DNA of 20,001 nucleotides from Prado023 sp032123675 (GCA_032123675.1 JAQBEX010000003.1:1-20001), one strand, 5' to 3'; positions 1 through 8,463 are shown, numbered from the stretch's first letter. Notes: generated by a model not told the origin, from the letters alone. Program-made: numbers and translations.

Positions 1-1173
1 CGAGTCGCTCAGGCAGCGTCGGCAGAGTCGGCGGTGTCGGCGGTGCCTGCAGAGTCGGCAGAGTCGGCGGTGCCTGCAGAGTCGGCTGTGTCGGCAGTGC
101 CGGCGCTCGACCCAACCGTGCCCCACGAGCCGGCCGCCGCGGTCGACGCCCAGGCCGAGGAGCCGGCCGAGAGCTTCCTCGCCGAGTCGATGGCCGGCTT
201 CACGACGATCTGGAACAACCCTGATCTGCGGCTGGTGTCCGGGGTATACGCGGCCCAGACGGTCGTCGCGGGCGCAGGTGTCGTGTTCGGGGTCGAGATG
301 GCCGTGCAGATGACACCGTTCGGCAGCCAGGGCATCGGCTACCTCGACAGCGCGATGGGGGTCGGGGCACTGCTCGGTGGGCTGCTCGCGATCAGCCGGG
401 CATCGGCCGGGCGGCTGGGCACCGACTTCGGCGTCGGGGTCGTCTTCTGGGCGATCCCGCTGCTGCTGACCGCGGTCTGGCCGCAGATGTGGGCCGCCTT
501 CCTGGCAATGTTCATCATCGGAGTGGCCAATCCCGTGGTGGACGTCAACGCCGCCACGATCCTGCAGCGGACGGCGTCTGATGCGGTCATGGGCCGGGTG
601 TTCGGCGCACTGGAGACAGCCCTGATCGCCTCGATGGCGGTGGGGTCAGCGATCATGCCCCTGCTCATCGAGGTGCTGGGTCTGCGCTGGTCGCTGGCCG
701 TCCTCGCGCTGGTGATCAGCGCCGCGGTCCTTCCGGCCTTCCCCCGCCTGCGCGCGCTGAACACGACCCTCGCCGAGCCCGAGGGCCTGACGTTGCTGCG
801 CGGCCTGCCGTTGTTCGCCCCAGTCGAGGCCAGGGCCCTGGGGTTCATGGCCCAGCGCATGGTCCGGGTCGAGGTGCCCGCCGGCGAGGTGCTCATCAGG
901 GAGGGCGACGACGGGGACCGGTTCTACGTCATCGAGTCCGGTGCCCTGACGGCCACGTTCGAGGGCCAGGTGCTGCGGCAGATGGGCCCCGGCGACCCGT
1001 TCGGCGAGATCGCGCTGCTCCGCGATGTGCCGCGCACCGCCACGGTCACCGCCGACGAGGCATCCGTGCTGCTCGCACTCGACCGCGAGCCGTTCCTCGA
1101 GGCGGTCACCGGCAACAGCGAGGTCAACAGCCGCGCCGACGACCTCATCGCGAAGCGAATCCCCACGTACTGA
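1..1173 (+). CDS. MFS transporter with C-terminal cyclic-nucleotide-binding domain (5' end outside window)
   Basis: The reading frame is open from base 1, so the gene begins upstream of the window. Numbering residues from codon 34-36, positions 1-45 are a low-complexity Ala/Glu/Ser/Val/Pro linker. Positions about 60-235 hold roughly six hydrophobic segments, which fits the second half of a 12-helix major facilitator. Positions about 250-375 form a CNB domain. Its phosphate-binding cassette is intact: FGEIAL at 323-328 and PRTATV at 333-338, with Glu325 and Arg334 as the expected phosphate contacts. The repeat-rich linker probably corresponds to the cytoplasmic loop between the two transporter halves. 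A full-length protein of the same architecture lies at 10893-12539. MFS-CNB fusions are known in actinobacteria (M. tuberculosis Rv3239c and Rv3728, from memory). The substrate is unknown; ligand gating of transport is inferred. The glutaminase-CNB gene follows 126 nt downstream. Confidence 0.85.
   Translation, partial: RVAQAASAESAVSAVPAESAESAVPAESAVSAVPALDPTVPHEPAAAVDAQAEEPAESFLAESMAGFTTIWNNPDLRLVSGVYAAQTVVAGAGVVFGVEMAVQMTPFGSQGIGYLDSAMGVGALLGGLLAISRASAGRLGTDFGVGVVFWAIPLLLTAVWPQMWAAFLAMFIIGVANPVVDVNAATILQRTASDAVMGRVFGALETALIASMAVGSAIMPLLIEVLGLRWSLAVLALVISAAVLPAFPRLRALNTTLAEPEGLTLLRGLPLFAPVEARALGFMAQRMVRVEVPAGEVLIREGDDGDRFYVIESGALTATFEGQVLRQMGPGDPFGEIALLRDVPRTATVTADEASVLLALDREPFLEAVTGNSEVNSRADDLIAKRIPTY
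31..106. repeat. 27-bp tandem repeat coding for an Ala/Glu/Ser/Val/Pro linker
   Basis: A 24-nt sequence at 36-59 recurs exactly at 63-86 (period 27 bp, nine codons), and degenerate copies flank it on both sides. It encodes AVPAESAES/AVPAESAVS units inside the transporter linker. The period is a multiple of three, so copy-number changes would keep the frame. Confidence 0.8.
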
Positions 1174-1267
1174 CCGGCGCGGCCCGGGGGCTCTCGACAC
1201 GGTCCTGCGGGCATCCATCGCCAAACTGGAACGGCCGGGCAACACATCCGAAACACGGCGTTGCCAT

Positions 1268-1298
1268 GGTGAGCACCTCCTGGCAGGGAAGGCTCACC
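1268..1298 (+). promoter_or_regulatory. Inverted repeat enclosing the glutaminase ribosome-binding site
   Basis: GGTGAGC (1268-1274) and GCTCACC (1292-1298) are perfect 7-bp arms around a 17-nt loop, ending one base before the ATG at 1300. The loop holds the only purine-rich Shine-Dalgarno candidate (AGGGAAGG, 1285-1292) and also ACCTCCT (1275-1281), which resembles an anti-Shine-Dalgarno sequence. If formed in the mRNA, the hairpin would occlude the start region. A control role is inferred from position only. Confidence 0.4.
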
Positions 1299-1299
1299 T

Positions 1300-3132
1300 A
1301 TGCGCGAGGGCGACCGCGGTCCGGTCGACGGGTTGCTCCACGATGTGTGGCAGGCCGTTCGCACCATCGACTCGGGCCAGGTCGCGGACTACATCCCCGA
1401 ACTGGCCAAGGCGGATCCCGCGACGTGTGGGCTAAGCCTGGCCACCCTGGACGGCGCCGTCTACACCGCGGGTGACCTCGCACCGTTCACGATCCAGTCG
1501 GTCTCCAAGCCCTACGTGTACGCCCTGGCGCTGGCCGACAGCGGCGCCGATGCGGTCCTGTCCAGGATCGGCGCCGAGCCCACCGGCGACCCGTTCAACA
1601 CGATCAGCCTCGACGACGTGAGTGGCCGGGCGTTCAATCCCATGGTCAACGCCGGCGCGATCGTCACCGCGACCATGGTCGACGGGCGCACCCGCGCCGA
1701 GCAGTTCGACCGCATCCTCGACGGGTTGTCGTCCTTCGCGGGCCGCGACCTCGAGGTCGACGAGGACGTCTACGCCTCCGAGCGCGACACCGGCGACCGC
1801 AACCGCGCCATCGCCTACCTGATGCGCTCAGCAGGCCTGCTCGACGCGGACGTGGACGCCCAGGCCGACATGTACTTCCGGCAGTGCTCGATCGTGGTCA
1901 CGGCCAAGGACCTGGCCATCATGGCTGCCACGTTGGCCAATGCCGGAGTCAACCCGACAACCGGCGAGCAGGTGATTCCCCGCCACGTGGTCGCGCCGGT
2001 CCTGACCGTGATGAGCACGTGCGGGATGTACGACTACGCCGGCGAGTGGCTGTACCGCGTCGGGATGCCCGCCAAGAGCGGTGTCAGCGGCGGGATCTCC
2101 GCGGCCCTCCCCGGCCAGATGGGGCTGGCAGCGCACAGCCCGCTGTTGGACCCGCGCGGCAACAGCGTCCGCGGGGTGGCCGCCTGCGAGCAGATCTCCG
2201 AACGTCTTGGCCTGCACCTGCTCCTGCCCACCGAGCGGGCCCGCCCGGGGTTGCGGCGCAGCTACCGGGGCGGCACGGTCCGCTCCAAGCGCGCCCGGCC
2301 CAAGCCCGAGCGGGTCATCCTCGACGTGCAGGGGCCAGCCATCGCGGTGCACGAGCTCGTCGGCGACCTGGGCTTCATCGGTGCCGAGTCCCTGGTACGC
2401 ACCGTCCTGTCCGACCCGCAGCCCGCCGGGTGGCGCGTGCTCGACCTGGGCCGGTGCACCCGGCTGGATGTCGCCGCCCGCACCCTGGTGGTCGCCCTGG
2501 CCGAGCAGTTGGCCGCCGATGGCATCGTCGTGGTGCTCGTCGAGCCGCGGCTCATTGGGCCCCGGGAGGCGACGCGCCCCCTGGGCGAGAAGGTCGCGCG
2601 CTTCACAGACCTCGACTCCGCGGTGGAGTGGTGTGAGACGGAGCTGCTGCGTGTCAACGGCCTCGCTGACGGCGTCGCCGAGGGACTCGTCGGGATGGCC
2701 GAGCAGGACCTGCTGCGGGGCCTACCCGAGGACGTTCTGGCCGAGATCGAAACGCGGACCGCGACGAAGGTCTGCCCGGCGGGGACGATCGTGTTCGACG
2801 AGGGCGACGACGCGGACGGGCTCTACTTCGTGGGAGCCGGGCACGTGATCGCGGATGTGCGGGTGCCGGGGCAGCGGGCCCGCCGGCGACTCAGCAGCGT
2901 GCCCGCCGGCTCAGCGTTCGGCGAGCTGGCGCTGGTGGACGGACGCCCGCGTTCCACCCGAATCGTCGCTCTGGAGCCCACGATCTTCCATGTGCTCTCC
3001 CCGGACGGGTTCGCCGACCTGCGCAGGGACGCTCCGGACGCTGCGGCCGAGCTGGTCCTGGCCATTGCCCGGAGCCTGTCGCAGCGCCTGCGCACCTCGA
3101 CCATCGAACTCGCCACGATGGAGGGAATCTGA
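1300..3132 (+). CDS. glsA: Glutaminase A fused to STAS and cyclic-nucleotide-binding domains
   Basis: This is a cytoplasmic enzyme of 610 residues, about twice the usual 300-330 of a glutaminase. Residues 10-310 are a serine-dependent glutaminase (glutamine to glutamate plus ammonia). The Ser-x-x-Lys pair lies in QSVSKPY (Ser67, Lys70). Conserved FNPMVNAGA (Asn117), SERD (Glu161), Asn168, MYFRQCS (191-197), GMYDYAG (242-248) and KSGVSGG (259-265) are all visible. Residues about 335-450 look like a STAS domain (RVILDVQG, then RVLDLGRCTRLD). Residues about 465-605 are a CNB domain with FGELAL at 540-545 and RPRST at 549-553, so Glu542 and Arg551 are kept. The ATG at 1300 follows AGGGAAGG. The fusion suggests glutamine hydrolysis is set by a cyclic nucleotide and a partner protein; that is inference. 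It sits 126 nt after an MFS-CNB gene on the same strand. Confidence 0.9.
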   Translation: MREGDRGPVDGLLHDVWQAVRTIDSGQVADYIPELAKADPATCGLSLATLDGAVYTAGDLAPFTIQSVSKPYVYALALADSGADAVLSRIGAEPTGDPFNTISLDDVSGRAFNPMVNAGAIVTATMVDGRTRAEQFDRILDGLSSFAGRDLEVDEDVYASERDTGDRNRAIAYLMRSAGLLDADVDAQADMYFRQCSIVVTAKDLAIMAATLANAGVNPTTGEQVIPRHVVAPVLTVMSTCGMYDYAGEWLYRVGMPAKSGVSGGISAALPGQMGLAAHSPLLDPRGNSVRGVAACEQISERLGLHLLLPTERARPGLRRSYRGGTVRSKRARPKPERVILDVQGPAIAVHELVGDLGFIGAESLVRTVLSDPQPAGWRVLDLGRCTRLDVAARTLVVALAEQLAADGIVVVLVEPRLIGPREATRPLGEKVARFTDLDSAVEWCETELLRVNGLADGVAEGLVGMAEQDLLRGLPEDVLAEIETRTATKVCPAGTIVFDEGDDADGLYFVGAGHVIADVRVPGQRARRRLSSVPAGSAFGELALVDGRPRSTRIVALEPTIFHVLSPDGFADLRRDAPDAAAELVLAIARSLSQRLRTSTIELATMEGI

Positions 3133-3141
3133 CGTGCCCCC

Positions 3142-3171
3142 TGGACCACGAAGTGCGGAGGACCCATAATC
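3142..3171 (+). promoter_or_regulatory. Candidate promoter of the secreted-protein gene
   Basis: TGGACC (3142-3147) and CATAAT (3166-3171) are separated by 18 nt and match the -35 and -10 consensus moderately (4 of 6 and 5 of 6). A start site near 3179 would fall inside the iron box at 3178-3196, the usual place for a repressor site. Confidence 0.5.
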
Positions 3172-3177
3172 ATCACC

Positions 3178-3196
3178 TAAAGTGAGCCTTACTTAA
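3178..3196 (+). promoter_or_regulatory. DtxR/IdeR-type iron box
   Basis: TAAAGTGAGCCTTACTTAA matches the degenerate 19-bp DtxR/IdeR consensus TWAGGTWAGSCTWACCTWA at 16 of 19 positions by hand alignment and is largely dyad-symmetric. It lies 57 nt upstream of the ATG at 3254, in an unusually AT-rich stretch, and overlaps the predicted transcription start. It is also flanked by an 8-bp direct repeat TAATCATC (3167-3174 and 3194-3201). Confidence 0.6.
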
Positions 3197-3253
3197 TCAT
3201 CCAGCCCACACAGACCAATCACGCCAGAACGTGCAACCCTACGGAGGCAGAAC

Positions 3254-4537
3254 ATGCGCAGCTTGAGGAAATCGGGTGTCACAGCCCTGACGGCGGGAAT
3301 AGCACTGGCGATCGGAGCGGTCCCCGTGGCCTTCGTGGCCCCAGCGATCGTGGCCAGCGGGGAGACCACGACGGTCACCCCTGCGGGGGCGCCGGCTGGC
3401 CAAGTCGTCCTCAGCACAACGTCGGACAAGGGAATCATCGAGTACGAGGGGCTGCGCCAGGAGTTCACTGGCGGCCAGCAATGCGAGGTCACGACGACCG
3501 GTGACGACCTTCTGAGGATCAGCGGTTCAATCGGCGGCGACCAGGTAGGTGTCGCAGGCTTCCGCGGCGGCGACATCGGCGTCTTCGAGTCGACTGACTC
3601 AGGGCCCGACAACGCCTCGCAGTGCTCTCGCGTCGACTCTGGCTCCTTCACGACGGCTGAGTCCCTGACCATCGAGCTGGACCAGGCTGGGCCGTACAGC
3701 GACGCTCCCTTCGCTGATCGCCTTCTCGTGGGAAGCGCGACTGTGGACGCAAAGGTCGCCAACACGCGCCGCGGCGAGATCACCATCAGCTTCCTTGACG
3801 CGAATGGCGACCAGATCGAAGACGCCGGTGTTCCAGTGACAGTGCCAGCTCCTTGGAGCAATCAGAAGTCCGGTTCGGATATCGACGTGCCCGAACTTGT
3901 TCTCGAAGACGGCTTCAGTGGGATCCGCCTCACGGCCGCGGACGGCGCCTTCACCGTTCAGGGAGCAACCTTCGACCTGGTCTCCCAGGCCGACGCGACG
4001 TTCTGCAGCGACGACAACCAGACGAATCCGGCAGGGACGAACTCCATCCAAGAGCTCAACACCACGGTGGAGTACCTAGGCAACGCTGTTAGTGAGCAGA
4101 GTTGCTTCAGCGTTCAGTTGACCCCGGGATACGAAGAGGTCCGATTCATCTACCCACTGGGCACAGCCCCCGCTGACGCACAGTTCCTCTACGAAATCGA
4201 CTGGGCGATCCCTGGCACGGGAACGCCAGAGGTCACGCTGCCGCAGCCGCAGATCGCATTCGACCCGGCTGAGGAGAACTTCAACGACCTCCCCTTCTGT
4301 CCCGACGCCCTGTACGGCGTGAACGAAGCTGGCGAGCGAACCGGGCCTGAGGTGACTGCCGAGTACTTCCCCACATTCAATGACCCGAACAGCGAGTTGT
4401 TCGTGGACTTCGAGCCGAGTATCGAGGCGAAGCAGTACGCCTGTGTCGATACCCGGGTGGCGCCGGGCGTCAGCTCAGATTCGATTGAGATTGCCGACAC
4501 CGTCTTCGTGATCGGTGACGCGAAGATGCGGCTCTAG
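3254..4537 (+). CDS. Secreted protein of unknown function, predicted iron-regulated
   Basis: I do not recognise the family. The 427-residue product starts with a Sec signal peptide: basic MRSLRKS, then a hydrophobic Ala-rich core to about residue 31, with likely cleavage between residues 31 and 36. The mature chain is acidic and beta-rich in appearance, with no further membrane segment and no sortase or lipobox motif, so release to the exterior is likely. It has six cysteines (77, 124, 251, 284, 349, 397), enough for three disulfides. A stretch around 98-145 (Gly-rich, then QCSRVD, then ESLTIEL) looks like an extracellular beta-sandwich repeat unit, but this is impression only. GGAGG at 3243-3247 precedes the ATG with normal spacing. 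The gene stands alone between an iron box and hairpins. Its AT content is visibly higher than that of its neighbours. Confidence 0.8.
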   Translation: MRSLRKSGVTALTAGIALAIGAVPVAFVAPAIVASGETTTVTPAGAPAGQVVLSTTSDKGIIEYEGLRQEFTGGQQCEVTTTGDDLLRISGSIGGDQVGVAGFRGGDIGVFESTDSGPDNASQCSRVDSGSFTTAESLTIELDQAGPYSDAPFADRLLVGSATVDAKVANTRRGEITISFLDANGDQIEDAGVPVTVPAPWSNQKSGSDIDVPELVLEDGFSGIRLTAADGAFTVQGATFDLVSQADATFCSDDNQTNPAGTNSIQELNTTVEYLGNAVSEQSCFSVQLTPGYEEVRFIYPLGTAPADAQFLYEIDWAIPGTGTPEVTLPQPQIAFDPAEENFNDLPFCPDALYGVNEAGERTGPEVTAEYFPTFNDPNSELFVDFEPSIEAKQYACVDTRVAPGVSSDSIEIADTVFVIGDAKMRL

Positions 4538-4549
4538 GCACGATCACGA

Positions 4550-4566
4550 CCCCGGCAGATCCGGGG
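4550..4566 (+). terminator. Short hairpin after the secreted-protein gene
   Basis: CCCCGG (4550-4555) and CCGGGG (4561-4566) pair around a 5-nt loop, 12 nt after the TAG stop at 4537. There is no T-run, as is common for high-GC actinobacterial terminators. Confidence 0.5.
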
Positions 4567-4570
4567 CCAG

Positions 4571-4607
4571 TGGCCCCCGGGAGCGCAGCACGCGCGACCG
4601 GGGGCCA
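4571..4607. terminator. Probable bidirectional terminator between convergent genes
   Basis: TGGCCCCCGG (4571-4580) and CCGGGGGCCA (4598-4607) form a perfect 10-bp stem with a 17-nt loop. It lies between the ends of the secreted-protein gene (plus strand) and the cyclase gene (minus strand) and could serve both. Confidence 0.65.
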
Positions 4608-4659
4608 TGCTTCTGCCCCTGATCAGACGCCCCCTGTCGGGCTGATCCGGCCGAAGGCG

Positions 4660-7600
4660 TCAGACCGTGGCGCCCAGGTCTCTCAGCAGGCGGTCCGCCT
4701 CCGCCTCGTCCGCTGCCTCGGCCTCCCCGACTGCCGCGGTCCCCGCGGCGTCACCACCCGCGCTCTGGCGCCGCCACCGGCTGCGCAAGCGCAGCAACAG
4801 CGCTAGCTCGAACGGCAGATCCTGGTCACGAGCAGCCGCGATACCGCCCGCGATGGCAACACCGGCATCATCGAGGCGATCCAGCGCGAGCAGGGCCCTG
4901 CCACGCACGACCTGGCTGCGGGCCTCCAGGAATGCCCCCTCTCCCTGCGTGGCCTCCTGAGCGTCCTCGAGGATGGTCAGTGCCTCCTGCGGTTCCCCCG
5001 CCTCCAGGGCCACCTCAGCGGCAACGATGCTGGCCTCCAGTGCGTTGACGGCGCTACCCATGTCCTGATTCGCAGCTACTGCCGCATTCGCCTGCTCGGC
5101 GGCATCGTCGAGCTCGCCGCGGGCAAGGTGGATCCGTGCCTGGAGGACCTGGGCGTGGGCTGCGAAGTCTTCAATCCCCGTCGCGCGAAGCACCCGGGAC
5201 GCGTTGCGCAGAACCACCTCGGCCTCCTCCAACTGGCCCTGGTGGATGAGGATGTCGGCATAGGTCAGGTCAGTCTCAGCGGCACCGAAGTCGTTGCCTG
5301 CCTCGATCGCGACCCTGCTGCTGGAGGTCAGCCACTCCACGGCCTCGGCCCACCGCCCCGCGTAGAAGGCCAGCACCCCGAGGTTCGCGCGGGCAACTGA
5401 CTCCTGCGGTGCATCTCCGTGGGCCATGGCGATCTCCAGGGCCTCGCGCGTGTGCTCACCGATGCCGCTCCTGCCCAACGCCTGCTCGGCGAAGTCCATG
5501 GCGTTCAGGGCCCTGATGAGCGTCGACCAGTCGTCGATCTCGCGCGCCGACTCAATCGCGCGATCGGCCCACTCGAGTCCCTCACGGGGCTTCTCCTGGC
5601 CCAGCCGGGCCACGGCCATCAGGTAGTCGAGCCGGACTCCTACCCGGAGCGCCTCATCAGCGGCCGCCCCATCAGACGACACTGCGAGCAGCTTCCGCGC
5701 AGCAGAGATGGTCCGCACCGCGGTACCCGGGGCGCCGGCACGGCTGTGCACGCGGGCACGGCGCGCCATGATCTCCGCGCGCGCCACCGGGTCGTCGGTG
5801 AGCTCGGCCGCCCGGCGGTAGGCGTCGATGGAGCCGTCCAGCACACCGGCGAGCTCGCGGAGATCACCGAGGACCGCCCAGGTCCGGGCGCGCTCGACAT
5901 CGGAGATGCCAGGCACCCGGCGGCTGACCTCGAGCGCCCGCTCGTACTGCTCGGCGGCGTCGACGTTCGCGTAGGCCAGCCGGGCCTCCGCCCCGGCCTT
6001 CTGGGCGTAGAGCCATGTGCGCTCGGCATCACCCGCCCGCCAGAAGTGCAGCGCAAGGGTGGGTGCGTCCGCGTCGAGGTCGGTGCTCATCCGCTCCAGC
6101 GTGCCGCCGGCAGCCCGGTGCAGCTTGGCCCGGATCTTGTAGGCGAGCCCCTCGTAGGCGGCGTCGCGCACCAGGCTGTTTCGGAACCGCATGCGGTCCG
6201 GCCCATCGGGCTCGAGGAACCCGGCAAGCCCCGCGATGTCTGCGGGATCGACCGTCAGGCCGTCCTCCTGCAACGTCCTGCGCAGCACCTCGACTCGGAA
6301 GCTGCGCCCAAGCACTGCGCAGTACCGCAGGATCCGCCGCGCGTGCGGTGGCAGCAGGTCGATCTGGGCACTCATCGCAGCGCCCACGGACTCGGGAAGC
6401 GCCTCCAGCGATCCCACGTCGAGGGCCACGCGCGTGACCTCCTCGACGTACAGCGGGTTGCCCTCGGCCCGGTCGACCACAGCCGCGATCTCATGCGGGC
6501 GCAGCGGCGTCGACTCCGTGGCGGCGATGACCAGCGCCTCGATCACCTCGGGCGGCAGCGGTGGCAGGGTCACTCGCGTGCCGGATCCGGGAGCGAAGCC
6601 ACCGGGATCCGGTCGGCGGACCGCCACGACGGCCCACGGCCGGCCCTCCGAAGCGATCCCGATCCGCTCCAGCAGCCGGGCTGATGCCGCATCTGCCCAG
6701 TGCGCCTCCTCCGCGACCACGAGGATGCGCCCGGGCAGGGTCTGATCCATCAGGCGGACCACCGCATCGGCGAGCCGGTCCGGGCGGTACTGGGGGTCGA
6801 GCTGGTCGACCTCCGGCGTGCTGGGCACGTCGACCTGCACCAGGTCAGCGAGCAGTGGCGCCATCGGCAGGAGATCCGGAGCGATCCGGCCCAGCACCGA
6901 GAGCAGGGCCCGGCCCATCACCTCGGGCTCGCCCCGCTCGATGCCCAGCAACCGTCGTGCCGGATCCCGGAACACGCGGTAGGCACTGGCCGCGCCATAC
7001 GGCTCGGCACGGACCACCACCGTGTGATCGACCGAGGCACCCTCGAGGGCCTCCAGCAGCAGCCGGGTCTTGCCCATGCCGGTGGCACCGCTGATGGTGA
7101 TCACGCCACCGGATCCGGACAGCGCCTCGGTCAGGGCATCGCGGACCGCCGCGATCTCCTCGTCGCGGCCCAGGAACGGCAGGCGCGCCTCGGCCGTGGC
7201 CTCCTCGCGGGTGCCGAGCTCCTCGCCCACCTCGTACACCAGCAGCGGGACGGCCTTGCCCTTCATCGGGAACGGGCCAGCGGGGGTCACCTCGAAGCGC
7301 GTGCGCGAGTGCTCGAGGACGGCGGGGTGGGCATACAGCTTCCCCGCTGGCGCCTTGGACATGATCCGCGCTGCGGTGTTGGTCGTGTCGCCCATCCCCG
7401 TGTACGCGCCACGCTCGGGGATCCCGACCTCCGCAGCGAAGACATGCCCGCGGTTGATGCCCAACTGCAGGGACAGTGGCGAGTCGGCGTCGGCGATCCG
7501 GCGCAGGGCACGCAGCATGCGACCCTCGTTGTCGTCGAAGGCGCGCGGGATCCCCGAGCCCAGGAAGAACTTGCCACCGTTGCTGTCGAGGTCGGTGGCC

Positions 7601-8463
7601 AGCAGGCTGATCCCCTCCGGCTCCAACGCCTCCTCGACGATGCTGACGGTCCGATGCAGCGCCTCAGCGAGCGCATCGGGGCCCGGCCCCGCCAGCAGCG
7701 CATCGGTGCCGGAGAACTTGATGAACGCGATGCTGACGCTGCGGTGCTCCGGATCGGGGATCCCCGGGTCGAGGTACTCCCCCAGGGACTGCGGGAACAA
7801 TCCGAGCAGGCGCTCGCGGTCGACCTCCGGCACGAGGACGGTGTCGCCGGCTGCCGAGTGCGCCGAGCGCCGACGCAGCAGGAGCTCGCCGTCCGGGCGC
7901 GGCCGGACCGCATCGGAGGCCAACCGTGCGGCCGTGGGCGGGCTGACCACGATCTCGCCGGCCTCGGCCGCCTTCTCCGCCTCGGCGGTCGCCGTCGCGC
8001 CGGGCCCCAGGATGAGCAGCTCCCTGGTCGGGGAACCGACGAGGAACAGGTGGATGTCCCCCGAGTGGATGCCGACGGACATCTTGAGGGACAGCCGCCC
8101 GACCGACGTGGGCACGGCCGCCGCCTGCCGCAGCGCGGTGCGCATCTCGACCGCGGCGTCACACGCCTGTTCCGTGTGGTCGTCCCCACGGAACAGGAAC
8201 AGCAGCGCATCCCCGCCGAACTTGAGCAGCTCCCCGCCTCGTGATCCGGCGATCCGCAGCATCGGTCCGAACACTCGGTTCAGCGTCTCGACGATCTCCT
8301 CGGCACCGATCCGACCTCGTCGCGACAACTTCTCCGTCAGGGCGGTGAAGCCGGACACGTCGGCGAAGACCAGCGTTCCGTCCGCGACCCTCCAGAGCTC
8401 GCCCGGCGCCTCGTCATCCCACGTCAGGGCCACAGGTGGGACGTGGCGGCGCAGGTCGGTCAT
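4660..8463 (-). CDS. Soluble-adenylyl-cyclase-like protein: two class III cyclase domains, ATPase, TPR-like repeats
   Basis: The 1267-residue cytoplasmic protein has the order of mammalian soluble adenylyl cyclase. Domain 1 (about 28-180) keeps FADVSGFT (Asp35) and KFGGDALL (Asp85), the two metal-binding Asp, but has Thr157 and Glu161 where the transition-state Asn and Arg belong. Domain 2 (about 240-412) is the mirror image: Lys249 and Lys298 replace the metal Asp, while YTGMGDTTNTAAR keeps Thr355, Asn362 and Arg366. One active site made from the two domains is therefore likely. The substrate is probably ATP, but the adenine-contacting Lys of domain 2 is not clear. An ATPase follows, with Walker A GATGMGKT (459-466) and a Walker B-like VVAEEAHWAD (582-591), then about 450 residues of Ala-rich helical TPR-like repeats. 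No clear ribosome-binding site precedes the ATG at 8463. It is divergent from the hydrolase gene at 8569. Confidence 0.9.
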   Translation of the reverse strand: MTDLRRHVPPVALTWDDEAPGELWRVADGTLVFADVSGFTALTEKLSRRGRIGAEEIVETLNRVFGPMLRIAGSRGGELLKFGGDALLFLFRGDDHTEQACDAAVEMRTALRQAAAVPTSVGRLSLKMSVGIHSGDIHLFLVGSPTRELLILGPGATATAEAEKAAEAGEIVVSPPTAARLASDAVRPRPDGELLLRRRSAHSAAGDTVLVPEVDRERLLGLFPQSLGEYLDPGIPDPEHRSVSIAFIKFSGTDALLAGPGPDALAEALHRTVSIVEEALEPEGISLLATDLDSNGGKFFLGSGIPRAFDDNEGRMLRALRRIADADSPLSLQLGINRGHVFAAEVGIPERGAYTGMGDTTNTAARIMSKAPAGKLYAHPAVLEHSRTRFEVTPAGPFPMKGKAVPLLVYEVGEELGTREEATAEARLPFLGRDEEIAAVRDALTEALSGSGGVITISGATGMGKTRLLLEALEGASVDHTVVVRAEPYGAASAYRVFRDPARRLLGIERGEPEVMGRALLSVLGRIAPDLLPMAPLLADLVQVDVPSTPEVDQLDPQYRPDRLADAVVRLMDQTLPGRILVVAEEAHWADAASARLLERIGIASEGRPWAVVAVRRPDPGGFAPGSGTRVTLPPLPPEVIEALVIAATESTPLRPHEIAAVVDRAEGNPLYVEEVTRVALDVGSLEALPESVGAAMSAQIDLLPPHARRILRYCAVLGRSFRVEVLRRTLQEDGLTVDPADIAGLAGFLEPDGPDRMRFRNSLVRDAAYEGLAYKIRAKLHRAAGGTLERMSTDLDADAPTLALHFWRAGDAERTWLYAQKAGAEARLAYANVDAAEQYERALEVSRRVPGISDVERARTWAVLGDLRELAGVLDGSIDAYRRAAELTDDPVARAEIMARRARVHSRAGAPGTAVRTISAARKLLAVSSDGAAADEALRVGVRLDYLMAVARLGQEKPREGLEWADRAIESAREIDDWSTLIRALNAMDFAEQALGRSGIGEHTREALEIAMAHGDAPQESVARANLGVLAFYAGRWAEAVEWLTSSSRVAIEAGNDFGAAETDLTYADILIHQGQLEEAEVVLRNASRVLRATGIEDFAAHAQVLQARIHLARGELDDAAEQANAAVAANQDMGSAVNALEASIVAAEVALEAGEPQEALTILEDAQEATQGEGAFLEARSQVVRGRALLALDRLDDAGVAIAGGIAAARDQDLPFELALLLRLRSRWRRQSAGGDAAGTAAVGEAEAADEAEADRLLRDLGATV

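Noticed and set aside
3254..4537. Mobile or phage origin of the secreted-protein gene because of its lower GC.
   Set aside because: There is no integrase, transposase, terminal repeat or target duplication around it. Base composition alone does not show transfer.
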